Source of the DNA: UBA5109 sp038148755
Lineage (GTDB): Bacteria; Pseudomonadota; Gammaproteobacteria; Pseudomonadales; Pseudohongiellaceae
Direction of reading: 5' to 3'
DNA length: 64,000 bases
Assembly: GCA_038148755.1 (NCBI GenBank)
Contig: JAYQWA010000004.1
Coordinates: forward strand, 1-64,000
The translations under genes were made by a program, and so were the position numbers. The first letter of the stretch is position 1; every line of letters starts with the position of its first letter. Below, in pieces: positions 54,704 through 64,000 of the stretch. The notes below the pieces were generated by a model, which searched no databases, was not told the origin of the DNA, and worked only from the letters and a program-made list of their open reading frames with translations.

Positions 54704-56170
54704 TTATGCCTGACGACGTTGCATCTGATAATCAGCTATCGCCAAACCGGCCGCGACACTGGTAAAAGGATCATGTTCAACGACCCTGCCGGTAAAACGC
54801 TTTTCCAGTATTTGCGTAACAGCATGGATCAAGCAGGAACCGCCTGTACGTATCACCAGACTGACTTCCTTATCCGTCAATCCGGCTTTTTCCAGTGTAT
54901 CTGAAACAGCTTTGGAAAACAGTGTCAGCTGCTGTGCTATCAATTCATTAAAATGTTGCCGTGTAAGAGTCAGTGAAACGTTAATTTCTGGAATATCCAG
55001 TAATGCTTCTTGCTGTATAGACAGCATTTCTTTGCATTCCTTTAGCCTTTGAAAAACCTGATAGCTATAATTCTGGGTAATCAGATCATAAAGACGTTCA
55101 AATTTTTCTGCTGCTGCACCGCCTTTGCTCATCATATCCCTGACTGGCGTAAGATATTCATTCTGGTTAAGCATATAGCTGACCGTCCAGTTAATGATTA
55201 AGTCCTCAAAGGATTCAAAGGGAAACTGTGTTTCAATATGGCGGCCTTCCACTTCCCGCTGCCAGCGTTCGCCCTTCCCCATCAAAGGGAACAGTAATGA
55301 CCGAAACAAAACCTGATCAATATGATCACCACCCAGGCCAACACCGTGTGTGGCAATGACTTCATAGGCACCATCCTGCTCAGCCAGCACGCATAGATCC
55401 AGTGTGCCACCACCAAAATCAACCGTCAGTATCACCTCAGCCTGCACATTATCCTGACTCACCAGATAACTCATTACCGCAGCGTTTGGCTCAGCAAACA
55501 GGTTTCTGTGTTTGATCCCTGCATGACCAAAAGCTTCCTGCAAACGCTCCAAAGCAATCTGATTATGTTCAGAGTCCTGCCCCTCAAAATTAACCGGATG
55601 TCCTATACAGGCATGATCAGGGGTATAGTACGTTGAATCTGCCGATTCAACATTGCTTATGGTCTGCTGTAAACATTTATACACTCTCAGCAATATCGGT
55701 GTGACCAGCGCCACCAAGCGAAAAGGACGCTCAAACACCATAATGCGTTCGTTACTCTTACTTCCCAGCAAACGTTTTACACCACGAAATAAACGCCCCG
55801 GCATGGATGCATCCTGAAATGACTGGCCATAAACCAAATTGGTATCCGCTTCTGTTGGTAAATTGGTGCCGTAGTCTATCTGTCCGGTTGAAGTGCGGGC
55901 TTCACCAAGGACTTCAGCACTGAGCTCAACTTTTCTGCCCTGATTGGCCTTGATGTAATTGTCAACGGCCTGCTGCCCGACACTGGCGCTAAACTCGCGA
56001 TTGATATAAACCGCAGTTGGCATAATGCCACTTTGTGATTCAAGCTTAACCAGATGTACACGCTGCCCGTCAAAAACGGCTGCTGCCGTATTACTGGTGC
56101 CGTAATCAACACCGATACCTATTTTCCCTGAACGTTCAAGTGAAGCGGGAACCTTTCCGTAATGAAGCAT
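54704..56170 (-). CDS. yegD: Hsp70-family protein of the YegD type
   Basis: 488 residues with the Hsp70/actin ATPase motifs: GIGVDYGTSNTAAAVF (about 21-36, phosphate 1), VILTVDFGGGTLDLCVL (phosphate 2) and VIRTGGSCLIHAV (adenosine motif). There is no C-terminal substrate-binding domain, which separates it from DnaK and matches E. coli YegD (about 450 residues), a probable chaperone-like ATPase of unknown substrate. The ATG at 56170 gives a short basic N-terminus. No grpE or dnaJ gene is nearby. It stands alone on the minus strand. Confidence 0.85.
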   Translation of the reverse strand: MLHYGKVPASLERSGKIGIGVDYGTSNTAAAVFDGQRVHLVKLESQSGIMPTAVYINREFSASVGQQAVDNYIKANQGRKVELSAEVLGEARTSTGQIDYGTNLPTEADTNLVYGQSFQDASMPGRLFRGVKRLLGSKSNERIMVFERPFRLVALVTPILLRVYKCLQQTISNVESADSTYYTPDHACIGHPVNFEGQDSEHNQIALERLQEAFGHAGIKHRNLFAEPNAAVMSYLVSQDNVQAEVILTVDFGGGTLDLCVLAEQDGAYEVIATHGVGLGGDHIDQVLFRSLLFPLMGKGERWQREVEGRHIETQFPFESFEDLIINWTVSYMLNQNEYLTPVRDMMSKGGAAAEKFERLYDLITQNYSYQVFQRLKECKEMLSIQQEALLDIPEINVSLTLTRQHFNELIAQQLTLFSKAVSDTLEKAGLTDKEVSLVIRTGGSCLIHAVTQILEKRFTGRVVEHDPFTSVAAGLAIADYQMQRRQA

Positions 56171-56374
56171 GTAAGCTAAATCTGCCTCTGACTGCTGCTA
56201 AAAATAAGGGGTGGCTATTGTAGCGAATATTTGTTTTCAAACAATTATAAAGCGGCGTATTAAGTATGAATCAGCAAAGAATATGGCTTGCCTCCCGGGT
56301 AATGGCACCTAAATAACCAAAATATAGTGGTAACTCTTGATTCATAATTTTATACTTTTCCGAGTGTACCTAGG

Positions 56375-56405
56375 CCAGATGAATTCTCGGGTGTCGCTCA
56401 TCTGG
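56375..56405. other. Inverted repeat before the sugar dehydrogenase gene
   Basis: CCAGATGA (56375-56382) and TCATCTGG (56398-56405) form 8-bp arms around 15 bp, 45 bp before the start codon. It may be a regulator site or a leader hairpin. The 56171-56437 gap holds no gene. Confidence 0.4.
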
Positions 56406-56449
56406 ATAGTTAATCCCAGACACCAACAAAAACAGACATGGGGAATATT

Positions 56450-57610
56450 ATGTTAAGGAAATTTTTATATTTAATAATTAGCTTAGGTGTGATGCTAACT
56501 GCATCGCTTACTGCTAATGCACAATCAGACGTTTATTTTGCAGCGAACTATGGTTACCGTATCAACACAGTTGCTGATGGACTGGTTCAGCCCTGGTCAA
56601 TGACCTGGCTGCCCAACGGCGACATGCTGGTCACTGAGAAACCCGGACGTCTGCGTATCGTGCGTGACGGACGTTTACTGCCGAATGCTGTAGCCGGTGT
56701 GCCTGAAGTCTTTTACGGCGGACAAGCCGGTCTATTTGATGTTGTTTTGCATCCTGATTTTGCCAACAACCAGATAATCTATCTCAGCTATGCCAAAGCC
56801 GTAGGTGATGGCTCAACGACTGCACTGGCCAGAGGACGTTTTCAGAATGATCGACTAAGCAATGTAGAAGAAATATTCTCTGCAAATGCAGTGGGAGCTG
56901 CCCATTATGGCGGACGTATAGCCTTCGATGAGGATGGCTATTTATTTCTCAGCCTGGGCGACAGACAGGCACCTCCATCGGGTGACCTGGTAAATCATCC
57001 TGCGCAGGACAACAGTAATCATAACGGCGTCATGATCAGACTGAATGATGATGGCTCAGTACCTGCTGACAATCCTTTTGTCGGCCAGTCAGATGCCTTA
57101 CCTGAAATCTGGAGTTATGGTCATCGTAGTCCACAAGGTCTGGCATTCCATCCTGAAACAGGCGACCTTTGGGAAAATGAACACGGCCCTCAGGGTGGTG
57201 ATGAACTCAACATTATTACCAAAGGCAGCAACTTTGGCTGGCCAGTCATTGGTCGCGGTGTTAATTATGGACCAGGCTTGCCTATTCATAGCTCCATTAT
57301 GCAGGAAGGCATGGAACAGCCTAAGCATTTCTGGGTTCCTTCTATCGCTACTTCAGGTCTGATGATTTATACCGGCGACAAATTCCCTGCCTGGTATGGT
57401 GATATCTTTGTCGGCGGATTAGGTGGTCAGCAATTGGCGCATGTCATGCTGGATGATGATTATAGAACTGTGGTTCGCGAAGAAACGCTGGCTTATGGCC
57501 TCGGCAGAATCCGCGATGTCCGTCAGGGTCCGGATGGTTACATCTATCTGGCTGTTGAAGATGCTGAATCTGAACCAACAGCTATCGTAAGACTAGAACC
57601 TGCCAATTAA
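56450..57610 (+). CDS. PQQ-dependent aldose sugar dehydrogenase (Asd/YliI family)
   Basis: 386 residues from the ATG at 56450, which has GGGGAAT right before it; an in-frame ATG four codons earlier would include that site. A signal peptide (about 1-25, TANAQ) exports it. The six-bladed propeller of soluble glucose/aldose dehydrogenases is evident: LVQPWSMTWLPNGDMLVTEKPGRL, YGGQAGLFDVVLHPDF, GRIAFDEDGYLFLSLGDRQ, NPALD-like IWSYGHRSPQGLAFHPETGDLWENEHGPQGGDELN and GLGRIRDVRQGPDGYIYLAVE. It would oxidise sugars in the periplasm with PQQ and calcium. No PQQ synthesis genes are in the window. Confidence 0.9.
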   Translation: MLRKFLYLIISLGVMLTASLTANAQSDVYFAANYGYRINTVADGLVQPWSMTWLPNGDMLVTEKPGRLRIVRDGRLLPNAVAGVPEVFYGGQAGLFDVVLHPDFANNQIIYLSYAKAVGDGSTTALARGRFQNDRLSNVEEIFSANAVGAAHYGGRIAFDEDGYLFLSLGDRQAPPSGDLVNHPAQDNSNHNGVMIRLNDDGSVPADNPFVGQSDALPEIWSYGHRSPQGLAFHPETGDLWENEHGPQGGDELNIITKGSNFGWPVIGRGVNYGPGLPIHSSIMQEGMEQPKHFWVPSIATSGLMIYTGDKFPAWYGDIFVGGLGGQQLAHVMLDDDYRTVVREETLAYGLGRIRDVRQGPDGYIYLAVEDAESEPTAIVRLEPAN

Positions 57611-57657
57611 CAGAAGACTCTAAGCTTCTGTTCTAACTGAAGCAGCAAAAGTGCAAT

Positions 57658-57690
57658 AAAAAGCCCACTTCAATGTGGGCTTTTTATTTT
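57658..57690 (+). terminator. Terminator of the sugar dehydrogenase gene
   Basis: AAAAAGCCCAC (57658-57668), loop TTCAAT, GTGGGCTTTTT (57675-57685) and more Ts; strong rho-independent hairpin. The gap from 57691 to 57901 holds no gene. Confidence 0.92.
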
Positions 57691-57901
57691 CAGCAACTTT
57701 ACTGGGCTTTTACTATCAGCCCTGAAAAATAGAATACCCTTAACTGCAGACACTGCAGATGATTCAACAACGAATCCAATAAACATATCGCCAAGTCAAA
57801 CTTCGGCACTTTAGTCCAAAAAATCTAGCAGTTTACTTATAATTATACTTTGCCTATTCTTACTGCCTGTATCAAAAAATAATAAGCGAGGAGTTTTCTG
57901 C

Positions 57902-58486
57902 TTGATGTACAAAGATAACAAGACTATGAAGAAAACAGCATGGGGGCTGTTGATTGCGCTCCTTACATTTTCACTCCCACTGAGCAGTCAGGCACAGTCA
58001 GATGCTGAAGTCGCCACAATCGTCCAAATTTGCAAGAATATACCCGGCATTTCAGCGCGCTTGAATTGCTATGACAATGCTTTCCCACCACCTGTTCAAA
58101 CAATTGACTTGCCTGAAACGGTGGAAGTGGTTGAAGCAGTTCCAGCCAATGAGCCAGAACCAATGGACAGCAATTCCTCATTACCCACAAGAGAGGAGCT
58201 GGTAGAAACAGTCGCTGAACTTGAACAGCGGTTACAAACTCAAGTTATCGAAGACAATAACAGCAATATGGTGCGTATTGTTGAAGTAGAAAAACCAAGT
58301 TTACGCACATCCCGCTTAGTCAGCGCTGATGGTCGAGTATTTCTGCAAACTAATTCACGATCGGTTACGCCATGGCCGGAAACGCCTTTTGAAATTGAGC
58401 TAACGACTGGCAGAATGGGCGCTACCTACCTTATCCTTTACACAAACAACGAACGTCAACGTATCCGGGTGATGCAAGAAGAGTAG
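57902..58486 (+). CDS. Exported protein of unknown function with an ARLxCYD-type N-terminal motif
   Basis: 194 residues. The open frame uses TTG (57902) or ATG (57905); GAGGAG lies 8 bp before the TTG. An in-frame ATG (57926) gives the tidiest signal peptide (MKKTAWGLLIALLTF...SQAQ). After cleavage QICKNIPGISARLNCYDNAF matches a Cys-x-RL-CYD pattern seen at the N-terminus of several envelope proteins (for example VasI-type and phospholipase A1 proteins). A Pro/Glu-rich linker, a short helix (about 105-120) and a C-terminal beta part follow. Not assigned. Confidence 0.65.
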   Translation: MMYKDNKTMKKTAWGLLIALLTFSLPLSSQAQSDAEVATIVQICKNIPGISARLNCYDNAFPPPVQTIDLPETVEVVEAVPANEPEPMDSNSSLPTREELVETVAELEQRLQTQVIEDNNSNMVRIVEVEKPSLRTSRLVSADGRVFLQTNSRSVTPWPETPFEIELTTGRMGATYLILYTNNERQRIRVMQEE

Positions 58487-58494
58487 GACTTAAA

Positions 58495-58716
58495 TCACAC
58501 TGGACAGAACTCTTCACAACAATAAGTACAGCCTTCGATTGATTCATATCCAAGGTCTTTAGCTACCTCGATAGCTGAAAAGCAGGTTGAGTGCCAGCCT
58601 AATGCAATTTGATTTTTTTCCTTAGGTAAATGACCACAATTAACGGTTGTATCGTGAATGACGTGGACATATTCCGGGTCACTTTTTTTATTTCTCTTTA
58701 TTATGAAATGCGGCAT
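58495..58716 (-). CDS. Small cysteine-rich hypothetical protein
   Basis: 73 residues from the ATG at 58716, with AGAAG nearby. Eight residues from the C-terminus onwards are rich in cysteine: GCTYCCEEFCPV, with earlier Cys in NCGHLP and HSTCFSAI, a layout that could hold a zinc ion or an Fe-S cluster. No signal peptide is seen. An ATG 19 codons earlier is in frame but has no ribosome site. Convergent with the gene at 57902, 8 bp apart. I do not recognise the family. Confidence 0.5.
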   Translation of the reverse strand: MPHFIIKRNKKSDPEYVHVIHDTTVNCGHLPKEKNQIALGWHSTCFSAIEVAKDLGYESIEGCTYCCEEFCPV

Positions 58717-58826
58717 TAATTCACTTCTTTTAAAAAAGGAGCGAATTATATTGTATATACATAGTATTCTCAAATATTGCAGTGAACTTTATCCGGCCAG
58801 GATAGCGAACACTAGGGGAATAATGT

Positions 58827-59264
58827 CTAGCTCTGAGCTGGAGGAGTCAAACCATGTATAGCCGTTAGTGAATTTTCATACTTCCAGCCATACGGCGTTA
58901 CAACACTATCATCCTGAGTGCCTGCAATCCGACAAGCTGCCACCTTCATCTGCGGATCATTATTAATTTCCAAATGCCCACATTCAAGCCAGTTACATGG
59001 CGTAGTGACACCATATATCTGATCAACAATCACAAAATCCTGTGCACCTTCACTGCCTTGATAGACAAGATTTAGAGACTCCAGGGTTTTAACGAATTCC
59101 TTCGCTTCATCCCCATCCAAAAAACCCAGACGTATAATCTTGTCATCCTTGCACCAGGAAAAATTTGGAATGTGCTGCCGAAAACCTTCAAATCCATCGG
59201 AAATTATGCGTTCAATTGCCTCTAACTTGATGATTACCGACACACCTTCGACCAGTACAGTCAT
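58827..59264 (-). CDS. Hypothetical cytoplasmic protein
   Basis: 145 residues without signal peptide or membrane segment. Alternating strands and helices (MTVLVEGVSVIIKLEAIERI, DKIIRLGFLDGDEAKEFVKTL, DFVIVDQIYGVTTPCNWLEC) give a compact alpha/beta protein; conserved-looking cysteines are in FSWCKDD, TPCNWLECGHL and VAACRIAG. I do not recognise the family. The open frame is well formed and codon use looks like that of neighbours, so it is probably a real gene. Same strand as traB upstream is not the case for a shared ribosome site; it stands 89 bp downstream of it. Confidence 0.6.
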   Translation of the reverse strand: MTVLVEGVSVIIKLEAIERIISDGFEGFRQHIPNFSWCKDDKIIRLGFLDGDEAKEFVKTLESLNLVYQGSEGAQDFVIVDQIYGVTTPCNWLECGHLEINNDPQMKVAACRIAGTQDDSVVTPYGWKYENSLTAIHGLTPPAQS

Positions 59265-59352
59265 TTTACTTTCCTCATTACTTCATTATCTAATTAACAG
59301 GGCAAGACTAAGCTGAATTTCAAATTACTCTGTTACCCTCGGGAGTTTTCTT

Positions 59353-60222
59353 TTATAGCTGATTCACCTGATAGCCTCTGTTCCGCAGGTGTTGAACCAA
59401 ACCATCTTCACCAACCAGATGGGCTACGCCAACCAGAATAAATTCGGTATCGGAATCGTTAAACATCGCTTCTATGGTTGGCATCCATTTATTATTACGA
59501 TCTAACAAGAGTGCCTGATAAATACCAGGAATCGTCTCTTTCATATCTTCGACAAAAAGCTCAACCAGATCATCAGCTTCACCATTACGCCAGATTGAAA
59601 CCATGGACTCAATGTCGTCATCTATTTTTTCCAGATCTCTTAAAGAAAGTAAGACATATTCGCTTTCTTCCCCCTCGCCCATGTTTTCTATAAAACCAAT
59701 CTGCTCATCAACAGTTTCAAAAGCTTCAATGGTCTTACCATCAGCCTTGGCACGCTGATGGAAATGCATATCGACACCATCGGGGGTGAAACCACGGGTT
59801 TGGAATTCCAGTAATTCCAGTGTGCTCATCAACATGCCCGGCTTCATGTTCTGCAACATGAGCATGGGCATACCAAACTTCGCAACATAGTCGGTCAACG
59901 TGCTGTACGTCTCATTATTCAATACAGTTTGCAAGGTTCTGCCATCCGTATACATCAGACGTTGTAACATCCCCAACTGGGCAACCGGATCATTCATCTG
60001 ATCAATATCAATTTCAAAATAAAGGCTATCGGCCTCGGCATAGGCCGTTTCAAATTCTGGAGGTAAGGGATAGTCATCAGCACGCAGCATGTGAATGGTG
60101 CCACCCAGATAGACTGTATTGCCATTTTTAGTAGCCAGCCAGACGGAACTCTGTGCCAGACTGTCTACACTAAATAACAATAAACAAAGGCTTGTCAGGA
60201 AAAGTTTGAAGCTGACTCGCAT
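59353..60222 (-). CDS. Exported TraB/GumN family protein
   Basis: 289 residues: signal peptide (about 1-23, SLAQ), then the TraB/PrgY/GumN fold with the two hallmark motifs TVYLGGTIHML near the start and EFILVGVAHLVGEDGLV near the end, plus a conserved SLYFEIDID acidic strand. Related proteins include the pheromone-shutdown protein PrgY and mammalian Tiki proteases, whose catalytic GxxH pairs (here GGTIH and GVAH) bind metal. A metal-dependent periplasmic protease is therefore possible. It lies 36 bp downstream of metH and may be cotranscribed. Confidence 0.85.
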   Translation of the reverse strand: MRVSFKLFLTSLCLLLFSVDSLAQSSVWLATKNGNTVYLGGTIHMLRADDYPLPPEFETAYAEADSLYFEIDIDQMNDPVAQLGMLQRLMYTDGRTLQTVLNNETYSTLTDYVAKFGMPMLMLQNMKPGMLMSTLELLEFQTRGFTPDGVDMHFHQRAKADGKTIEAFETVDEQIGFIENMGEGEESEYVLLSLRDLEKIDDDIESMVSIWRNGEADDLVELFVEDMKETIPGIYQALLLDRNNKWMPTIEAMFNDSDTEFILVGVAHLVGEDGLVQHLRNRGYQVNQL

Positions 60223-60258
60223 GTCAGTTCTCCTTTTAATGTAAATCAGTTAGCTTGC

Positions 60259-63200
60259 TCAGGATGCTAAAACAGGACTTAACCAGCGTCTGGCTTCATC
60301 AGCTGTCCAACCCTTACGCTCAGCATAATCAAGCAACTGATCTTCTGCAATTTTTCCGACTGAAAAATAGCGACTTTCAGGATGTGAGTAGTAGATTCCA
60401 CTGACTGAAGCTGCTGGCATCATGGCAAAACTTTCTGTCAGGCTGATGCCGGTTTGGTTTTCAGCATCCAGCAATGCAAACAGGGTTTCTTTCTCGGTAT
60501 GATCCGGACATGCGGGATAACCCGGTGCCGGGCGAATACCCTGATATTTCTCGCTGATCATATCCTCATTGGATAAAACTTCGTCACTGGCATAACCCCA
60601 GTATTGCTTACGCACACGCTCGTGCATGGTTTCAGCAAAGGCTTCCGCAAAACGGTCAGCCAGGGCCAGCAACATAATGGCACGGTAGTCATCATGATTC
60701 TGTTTGTATTGCTCAACCATGCTTTCTACTTCATGCCCCGCTGTCACGGCAAAACCACCTATCCAGTCAGGTTTGCCGCTGTCTTTGGGTGCAATGAAAT
60801 CTGCCAGGGCATAATTGGGTTTGGCCTTGCGGCGCTGTTCCAGTTGCTGACGTAAAGTGTGCAAAGTGGTTCTTACTGTCTGACGCGACTCATCTGTATA
60901 AATTTGAATATCATCACCCATACTGTTGGCGTGCCAGAAACCAATCACACCTCTTGGCGTTATCAGCTTTTTATTAACAAGCTCTGCCAGCATCTCCTGT
61001 GCATCAGCATACAGACTGCGTGCACTTTCACCGATAATTTCATCATCCAGTATTTTTGGAAATTTACCAGCCAGATCCCAGCTACGGAAAAACGGCGACC
61101 AGTCAAACCGGTCAATCAAAATTTGCAGGTCATGCTCTTCAAAGACTTTAATTCCGGTAAATTGAGGCTCTTTTGCCGAGAACTCTGACCAATCTATTCC
61201 CGGTTTGTTGGCTCTGGCATCTGCAATACTCAGAATATTTCGTACAGTATCTTTCTTCAGGCGCTGTTCACGTACCTGTTCATATTCAGCACGTATCTCC
61301 GCCTTGTAGTCCTCTTTGGTTTCACCCAGCAATTTACCGGCAACGCCTACCGAACGTGACGCATCCGGCACATAGATGGTAGGACCACTGTATTGCTGTT
61401 CAATTTTAACTGCCGTATGGACACGGGATGTCGTGGCGCCACCGATTAACAGTGGCAGGGTAAAACCTTCACGCTCCAGTTCACTGGCAACATGTACCAT
61501 TTCATCGAGACTCGGGGTAATCAGACCTGATATACCAACTATATCGGCATTTTCATCTTTAACCGCCTGTAGAATTTTACTGCTGGGCACCATCACACCC
61601 AGATCAACCACGCGATAACCATTACAGCTCAACACCACACCGACAATATTTTTACCGATATCATGCACATCACCTTTGGCAGTAGCCAGTACAATCGTGC
61701 CCGCATTTTTTTGCTGCTCACCTGCCTTATCCAGAATATAAGGTTCCAAATGTGCTACCGATTTTTTCATCACCCGCGCACTTTTTACCACCTGCGGTAA
61801 AAACATTTTGCCCGAACCAAAAAGGTCACCAACGGTATTCATGCCATCCATCAGCGGACCTTCGATCACCTTGATGGCAGAACCCAATAGTTCATAGGCT
61901 TCCTGGGTATCCGAGATAATGAATTCTTCGATGCCATGCACCAGCGAATAGGCCAGACGCTTTTCCACACCCTCTTCGCGCCATGCCAGTATTGCTTTTT
62001 CATCTTTTGCCTCGGCAACAATCGTGGTTGCCATTTCCAGTAAACGCTCTCCGGCATCCTCTCGTCGATTGAAAATCACATCTTCAATGGCATCACGCAG
62101 GGCTTTATCTATATCTTCATAAACCGGTAACTTGCCAGCATTAACGATAGCCATATCCATACCCGCCTTGATGGCGTGATAAAGAAAAACCGAGTGCATG
62201 GCTTCACGCAACGCATTATTGCCACGAAATGAAAAGGACAGGTTCGATACCCCTCCGCTCACCTTGGCATGTGGCAGATTTTGTTTGATCCAGGCTGTGG
62301 CCTCGATAAAGGCCTTGCCGTATTCATTGTGCTCGGCAATTCCCGTTGCAACAGCAAAAACATTCGGATCAAAAATAATATCCTGTGGAGGAATACCGGC
62401 GACTTCAGTTAATAGTTGATAGGCACGCGCACAGATTTCAGTCTTACGTTCAAAGGTATCGGCCTGGCCTTTTTCATCAAAAGCCATGACTACCACTGCT
62501 GCACCATAGCGCTTGACCAGACGCGCCTGTTCAAGAAAAGCATCCTCGCCTTCTTTCAGGCTTATAGAATTAACAATGCCTTTTCCCTGAATACATTTAA
62601 GCCCGCTTTCAATCACTGACCATTTGGATGAATCCACCATCACCGGGACTCTGGCTATATCCGGCTCAGCGGCAATCAGATTTAAAAAGCGCGTCATGGC
62701 AGCAGCTGAATCCAGCATGCCTTCATCCATATTCACATCAATTATCTGTGCCCCGCCTTCAACCTGTTCACGTGCAACTGAAATTGCCGTGTCATAGTCT
62801 TCATTGAGAATCAATGTTTCAAAGCGCTTGGAACCGGTTACATTGGTTCTTTCACCAACATTGACGAAATTAGTTTCCCGGCTCAGGGTAATCGCTTCAA
62901 GACCGGATAAACGGCATAAAGGTTTGGCTTCAGGCAAGGCTCTCGGCTCATAAGCTGCAACCTGCTCACGGATGACACGAATGTGCTCCGGCGTAGTACC
63001 ACAGCACCCGCCCACAATATTAACCAGCCCTGAACGTGCAAACTCACTGATAATACCTGCCATATGTTCCGGGCTTTCATCGTAGGCACCAAACTCATTC
63101 GGCAAACCGGCATTCGGATGACAGCTGACGCTTATTTCAGCAACCCGTGACAGATCATCAACATATTCACGCAGCTGTTCTGCACCCAAAGCACAGTTAA

Positions 63201-63927
63201 GTCCGACACTCACCGGATTGGCGTGCTGAACCGAGTTATAAAAAGCTTCTACAACCTGTCCGCTCAAGGTACGCCCGCTCTGATCAGTAATAGTGCCGGA
63301 AATCATCACCGGTAAAGTGATTTCATGCTGGGCTTCAAAATTTTTCACGGCAGCAATGGCCGCTTTGGCATTGAGTGTGTCAAAAATGGTTTCAATCAGT
63401 ATCAGATCAGCACCACCATCATACAGTCCCTTAATGGCTAGGGAATAATCCTCAAACAGATCATCAAAGGTCACCGCCCGGAAACCGGCATCTTCCACAT
63501 TCGGGGAAATCGAGGCCGTGCGGTTGGTTGGCCCCAGTACCCCGGCTACCCAACAAGGACGGGGATTGGTTTTGTTGTATTCGATAATGGCTTCGCGAGC
63601 CAGTGTCGCACCGGCAACATTCAGATCATAAGCCAAAGCGCTGAGATGATAATCAGCCTGGGCAATACCGGTGGAATTAAAGGTGTTAGTTTTGAGGATA
63701 TCCGCCCCGGCCTGTAAATATTCACTATGTATCTGCTTGATCAGTTCAGGTCTGGTGATACTTAACAGGTCATTATTGCCACGCAACTCACTCTTGTGCA
63801 CTTCAAAGTGTTCACCACGGAAATCAATTTCATGCAGGCCATGACTCTGAATCATGGTGCCCATGGCACCGTCCAGAAACAGTATCCTCTGTTTAAGCGT
63901 TTGTTTAAATAATTCCTGATGTGACAT
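60259..63927 (-). CDS. metH: Cobalamin-dependent methionine synthase
   Basis: Transfers methyl from methyltetrahydrofolate to homocysteine. 1222 residues, all four modules complete: homocysteine domain (about 1-330) with zinc ligands Cys245 (GLNCALGA) and Cys308-Cys309 (GGCCGTTPEH); folate (pterin) domain (about 350-620); cobalamin domain with axial His755 (DVHDIGKN); and the SAM-binding reactivation domain (about 900-1222; RPAPGYPACPDHTEK). Its ATG overlaps the stop of the preceding gene by 1 bp (TAATG), so it is the second or later gene of an operon. No cobalamin riboswitch is visible in the window. Confidence 0.97.
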   Translation of the reverse strand: MSHQELFKQTLKQRILFLDGAMGTMIQSHGLHEIDFRGEHFEVHKSELRGNNDLLSITRPELIKQIHSEYLQAGADILKTNTFNSTGIAQADYHLSALAYDLNVAGATLAREAIIEYNKTNPRPCWVAGVLGPTNRTASISPNVEDAGFRAVTFDDLFEDYSLAIKGLYDGGADLILIETIFDTLNAKAAIAAVKNFEAQHEITLPVMISGTITDQSGRTLSGQVVEAFYNSVQHANPVSVGLNCALGAEQLREYVDDLSRVAEISVSCHPNAGLPNEFGAYDESPEHMAGIISEFARSGLVNIVGGCCGTTPEHIRVIREQVAAYEPRALPEAKPLCRLSGLEAITLSRETNFVNVGERTNVTGSKRFETLILNEDYDTAISVAREQVEGGAQIIDVNMDEGMLDSAAAMTRFLNLIAAEPDIARVPVMVDSSKWSVIESGLKCIQGKGIVNSISLKEGEDAFLEQARLVKRYGAAVVVMAFDEKGQADTFERKTEICARAYQLLTEVAGIPPQDIIFDPNVFAVATGIAEHNEYGKAFIEATAWIKQNLPHAKVSGGVSNLSFSFRGNNALREAMHSVFLYHAIKAGMDMAIVNAGKLPVYEDIDKALRDAIEDVIFNRREDAGERLLEMATTIVAEAKDEKAILAWREEGVEKRLAYSLVHGIEEFIISDTQEAYELLGSAIKVIEGPLMDGMNTVGDLFGSGKMFLPQVVKSARVMKKSVAHLEPYILDKAGEQQKNAGTIVLATAKGDVHDIGKNIVGVVLSCNGYRVVDLGVMVPSSKILQAVKDENADIVGISGLITPSLDEMVHVASELEREGFTLPLLIGGATTSRVHTAVKIEQQYSGPTIYVPDASRSVGVAGKLLGETKEDYKAEIRAEYEQVREQRLKKDTVRNILSIADARANKPGIDWSEFSAKEPQFTGIKVFEEHDLQILIDRFDWSPFFRSWDLAGKFPKILDDEIIGESARSLYADAQEMLAELVNKKLITPRGVIGFWHANSMGDDIQIYTDESRQTVRTTLHTLRQQLEQRRKAKPNYALADFIAPKDSGKPDWIGGFAVTAGHEVESMVEQYKQNHDDYRAIMLLALADRFAEAFAETMHERVRKQYWGYASDEVLSNEDMISEKYQGIRPAPGYPACPDHTEKETLFALLDAENQTGISLTESFAMMPAASVSGIYYSHPESRYFSVGKIAEDQLLDYAERKGWTADEARRWLSPVLAS

Positions 63928-64000
63928 TATTTCTTACCACTCACATCACGCACGCCTAAAGAGTGACATACGGCACGTGTTAAATCCGATTTATTCAGGG
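63927..64000 (-). CDS. C-terminal end of the gene upstream of metH (partial)
   Basis: The last 23 codons of a minus-strand gene that enters from the right edge: LNKSDLTRAVCHSLGVRDVS then GKK and TAA at 63927-63929, overlapping the metH ATG. Frame and overlap show translational coupling to metH. The fragment is too short to identify; no family is suggested. Confidence 0.6.
   Translation of the reverse strand, partial: LNKSDLTRAVCHSLGVRDVSGKK

Noticed and set aside
57902..58486. Type VI secretion accessory protein (VasI-like)
   Set aside because: Only the short N-terminal Cys-RL-CYD pattern agrees; no other secretion genes are present.

Overview
The window is a chromosome segment of a gammaproteobacterium. 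The 16S rRNA 5' end at the left edge, the long class II IlvC, a bamD / rluD-pgeF-clpB block laid out as in Escherichia coli, and a full-length cobalamin-dependent MetH all point there. Several traits recall marine heterotrophic gammaproteobacteria: many signal-peptide proteins of unknown function, a DUF1552/DUF1592 pair, exported ankyrin proteins, and a structured leader before the acetolactate synthase genes (I recall an 'ilvB-OMG' RNA motif from that group). I cannot name the genus. I see no phage, plasmid, transposase, CRISPR or tRNA gene.

Layout. 1-830: start of an rRNA operon reading out of the window to the left, with promoter and boxA. 835-4716: MsrQ, two tandem MsrP copies and PssA. 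4849-9788: branched-chain amino acid genes (ilvC; ilvIH behind a leader RNA) around a small exported TPR protein. 9886-16720: exported enzymes and unknowns (metallo-beta-lactamase-fold hydrolase, DUF5916 outer-membrane protein, M19 dipeptidase fusion, exported methyltransferase, DUF4159 protein) and a foldable intergenic repeat. 16777-20096: ppx and alkaline phosphatase. 20112-26897: TPR paralogue, Nudix hydrolase, clpB with a sigma-32-type promoter, pgeF, rluD, bamD. 26900-29224: AGCS symporter and a phosphoribosyltransferase.

29419-44706 is the most notable region. It holds all parts of the Anbu (proteasome-like peptidase) / alpha-E / ATP-grasp / transglutaminase system, but with two Anbu genes at opposite ends and the parts separated by an approximately 8 kb block of two tandem exported ankyrin proteins, a Tat-exported DUF1552 protein and an exported DUF1592-type protein with a c-type haem motif.

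44914-48669: DUF6152 protein with a partner of unknown function, an MFS transporter and a FixH/YtkA-like protein. 48924-53178: an IleS2-type (eukaryote-like) isoleucyl-tRNA synthetase and DAHP synthase. 53190-54599: two truncated esterase remnants around an exported redoxin. 54704-60222: YegD-like Hsp70, PQQ-type sugar dehydrogenase, three small unknowns and a TraB/GumN protein. 60259-64000: metH and the last 23 codons of the gene before it.

Calls rest on reading translations, motifs and gene order; no database search or computed fold was possible. Promoter and terminator calls are by eye.
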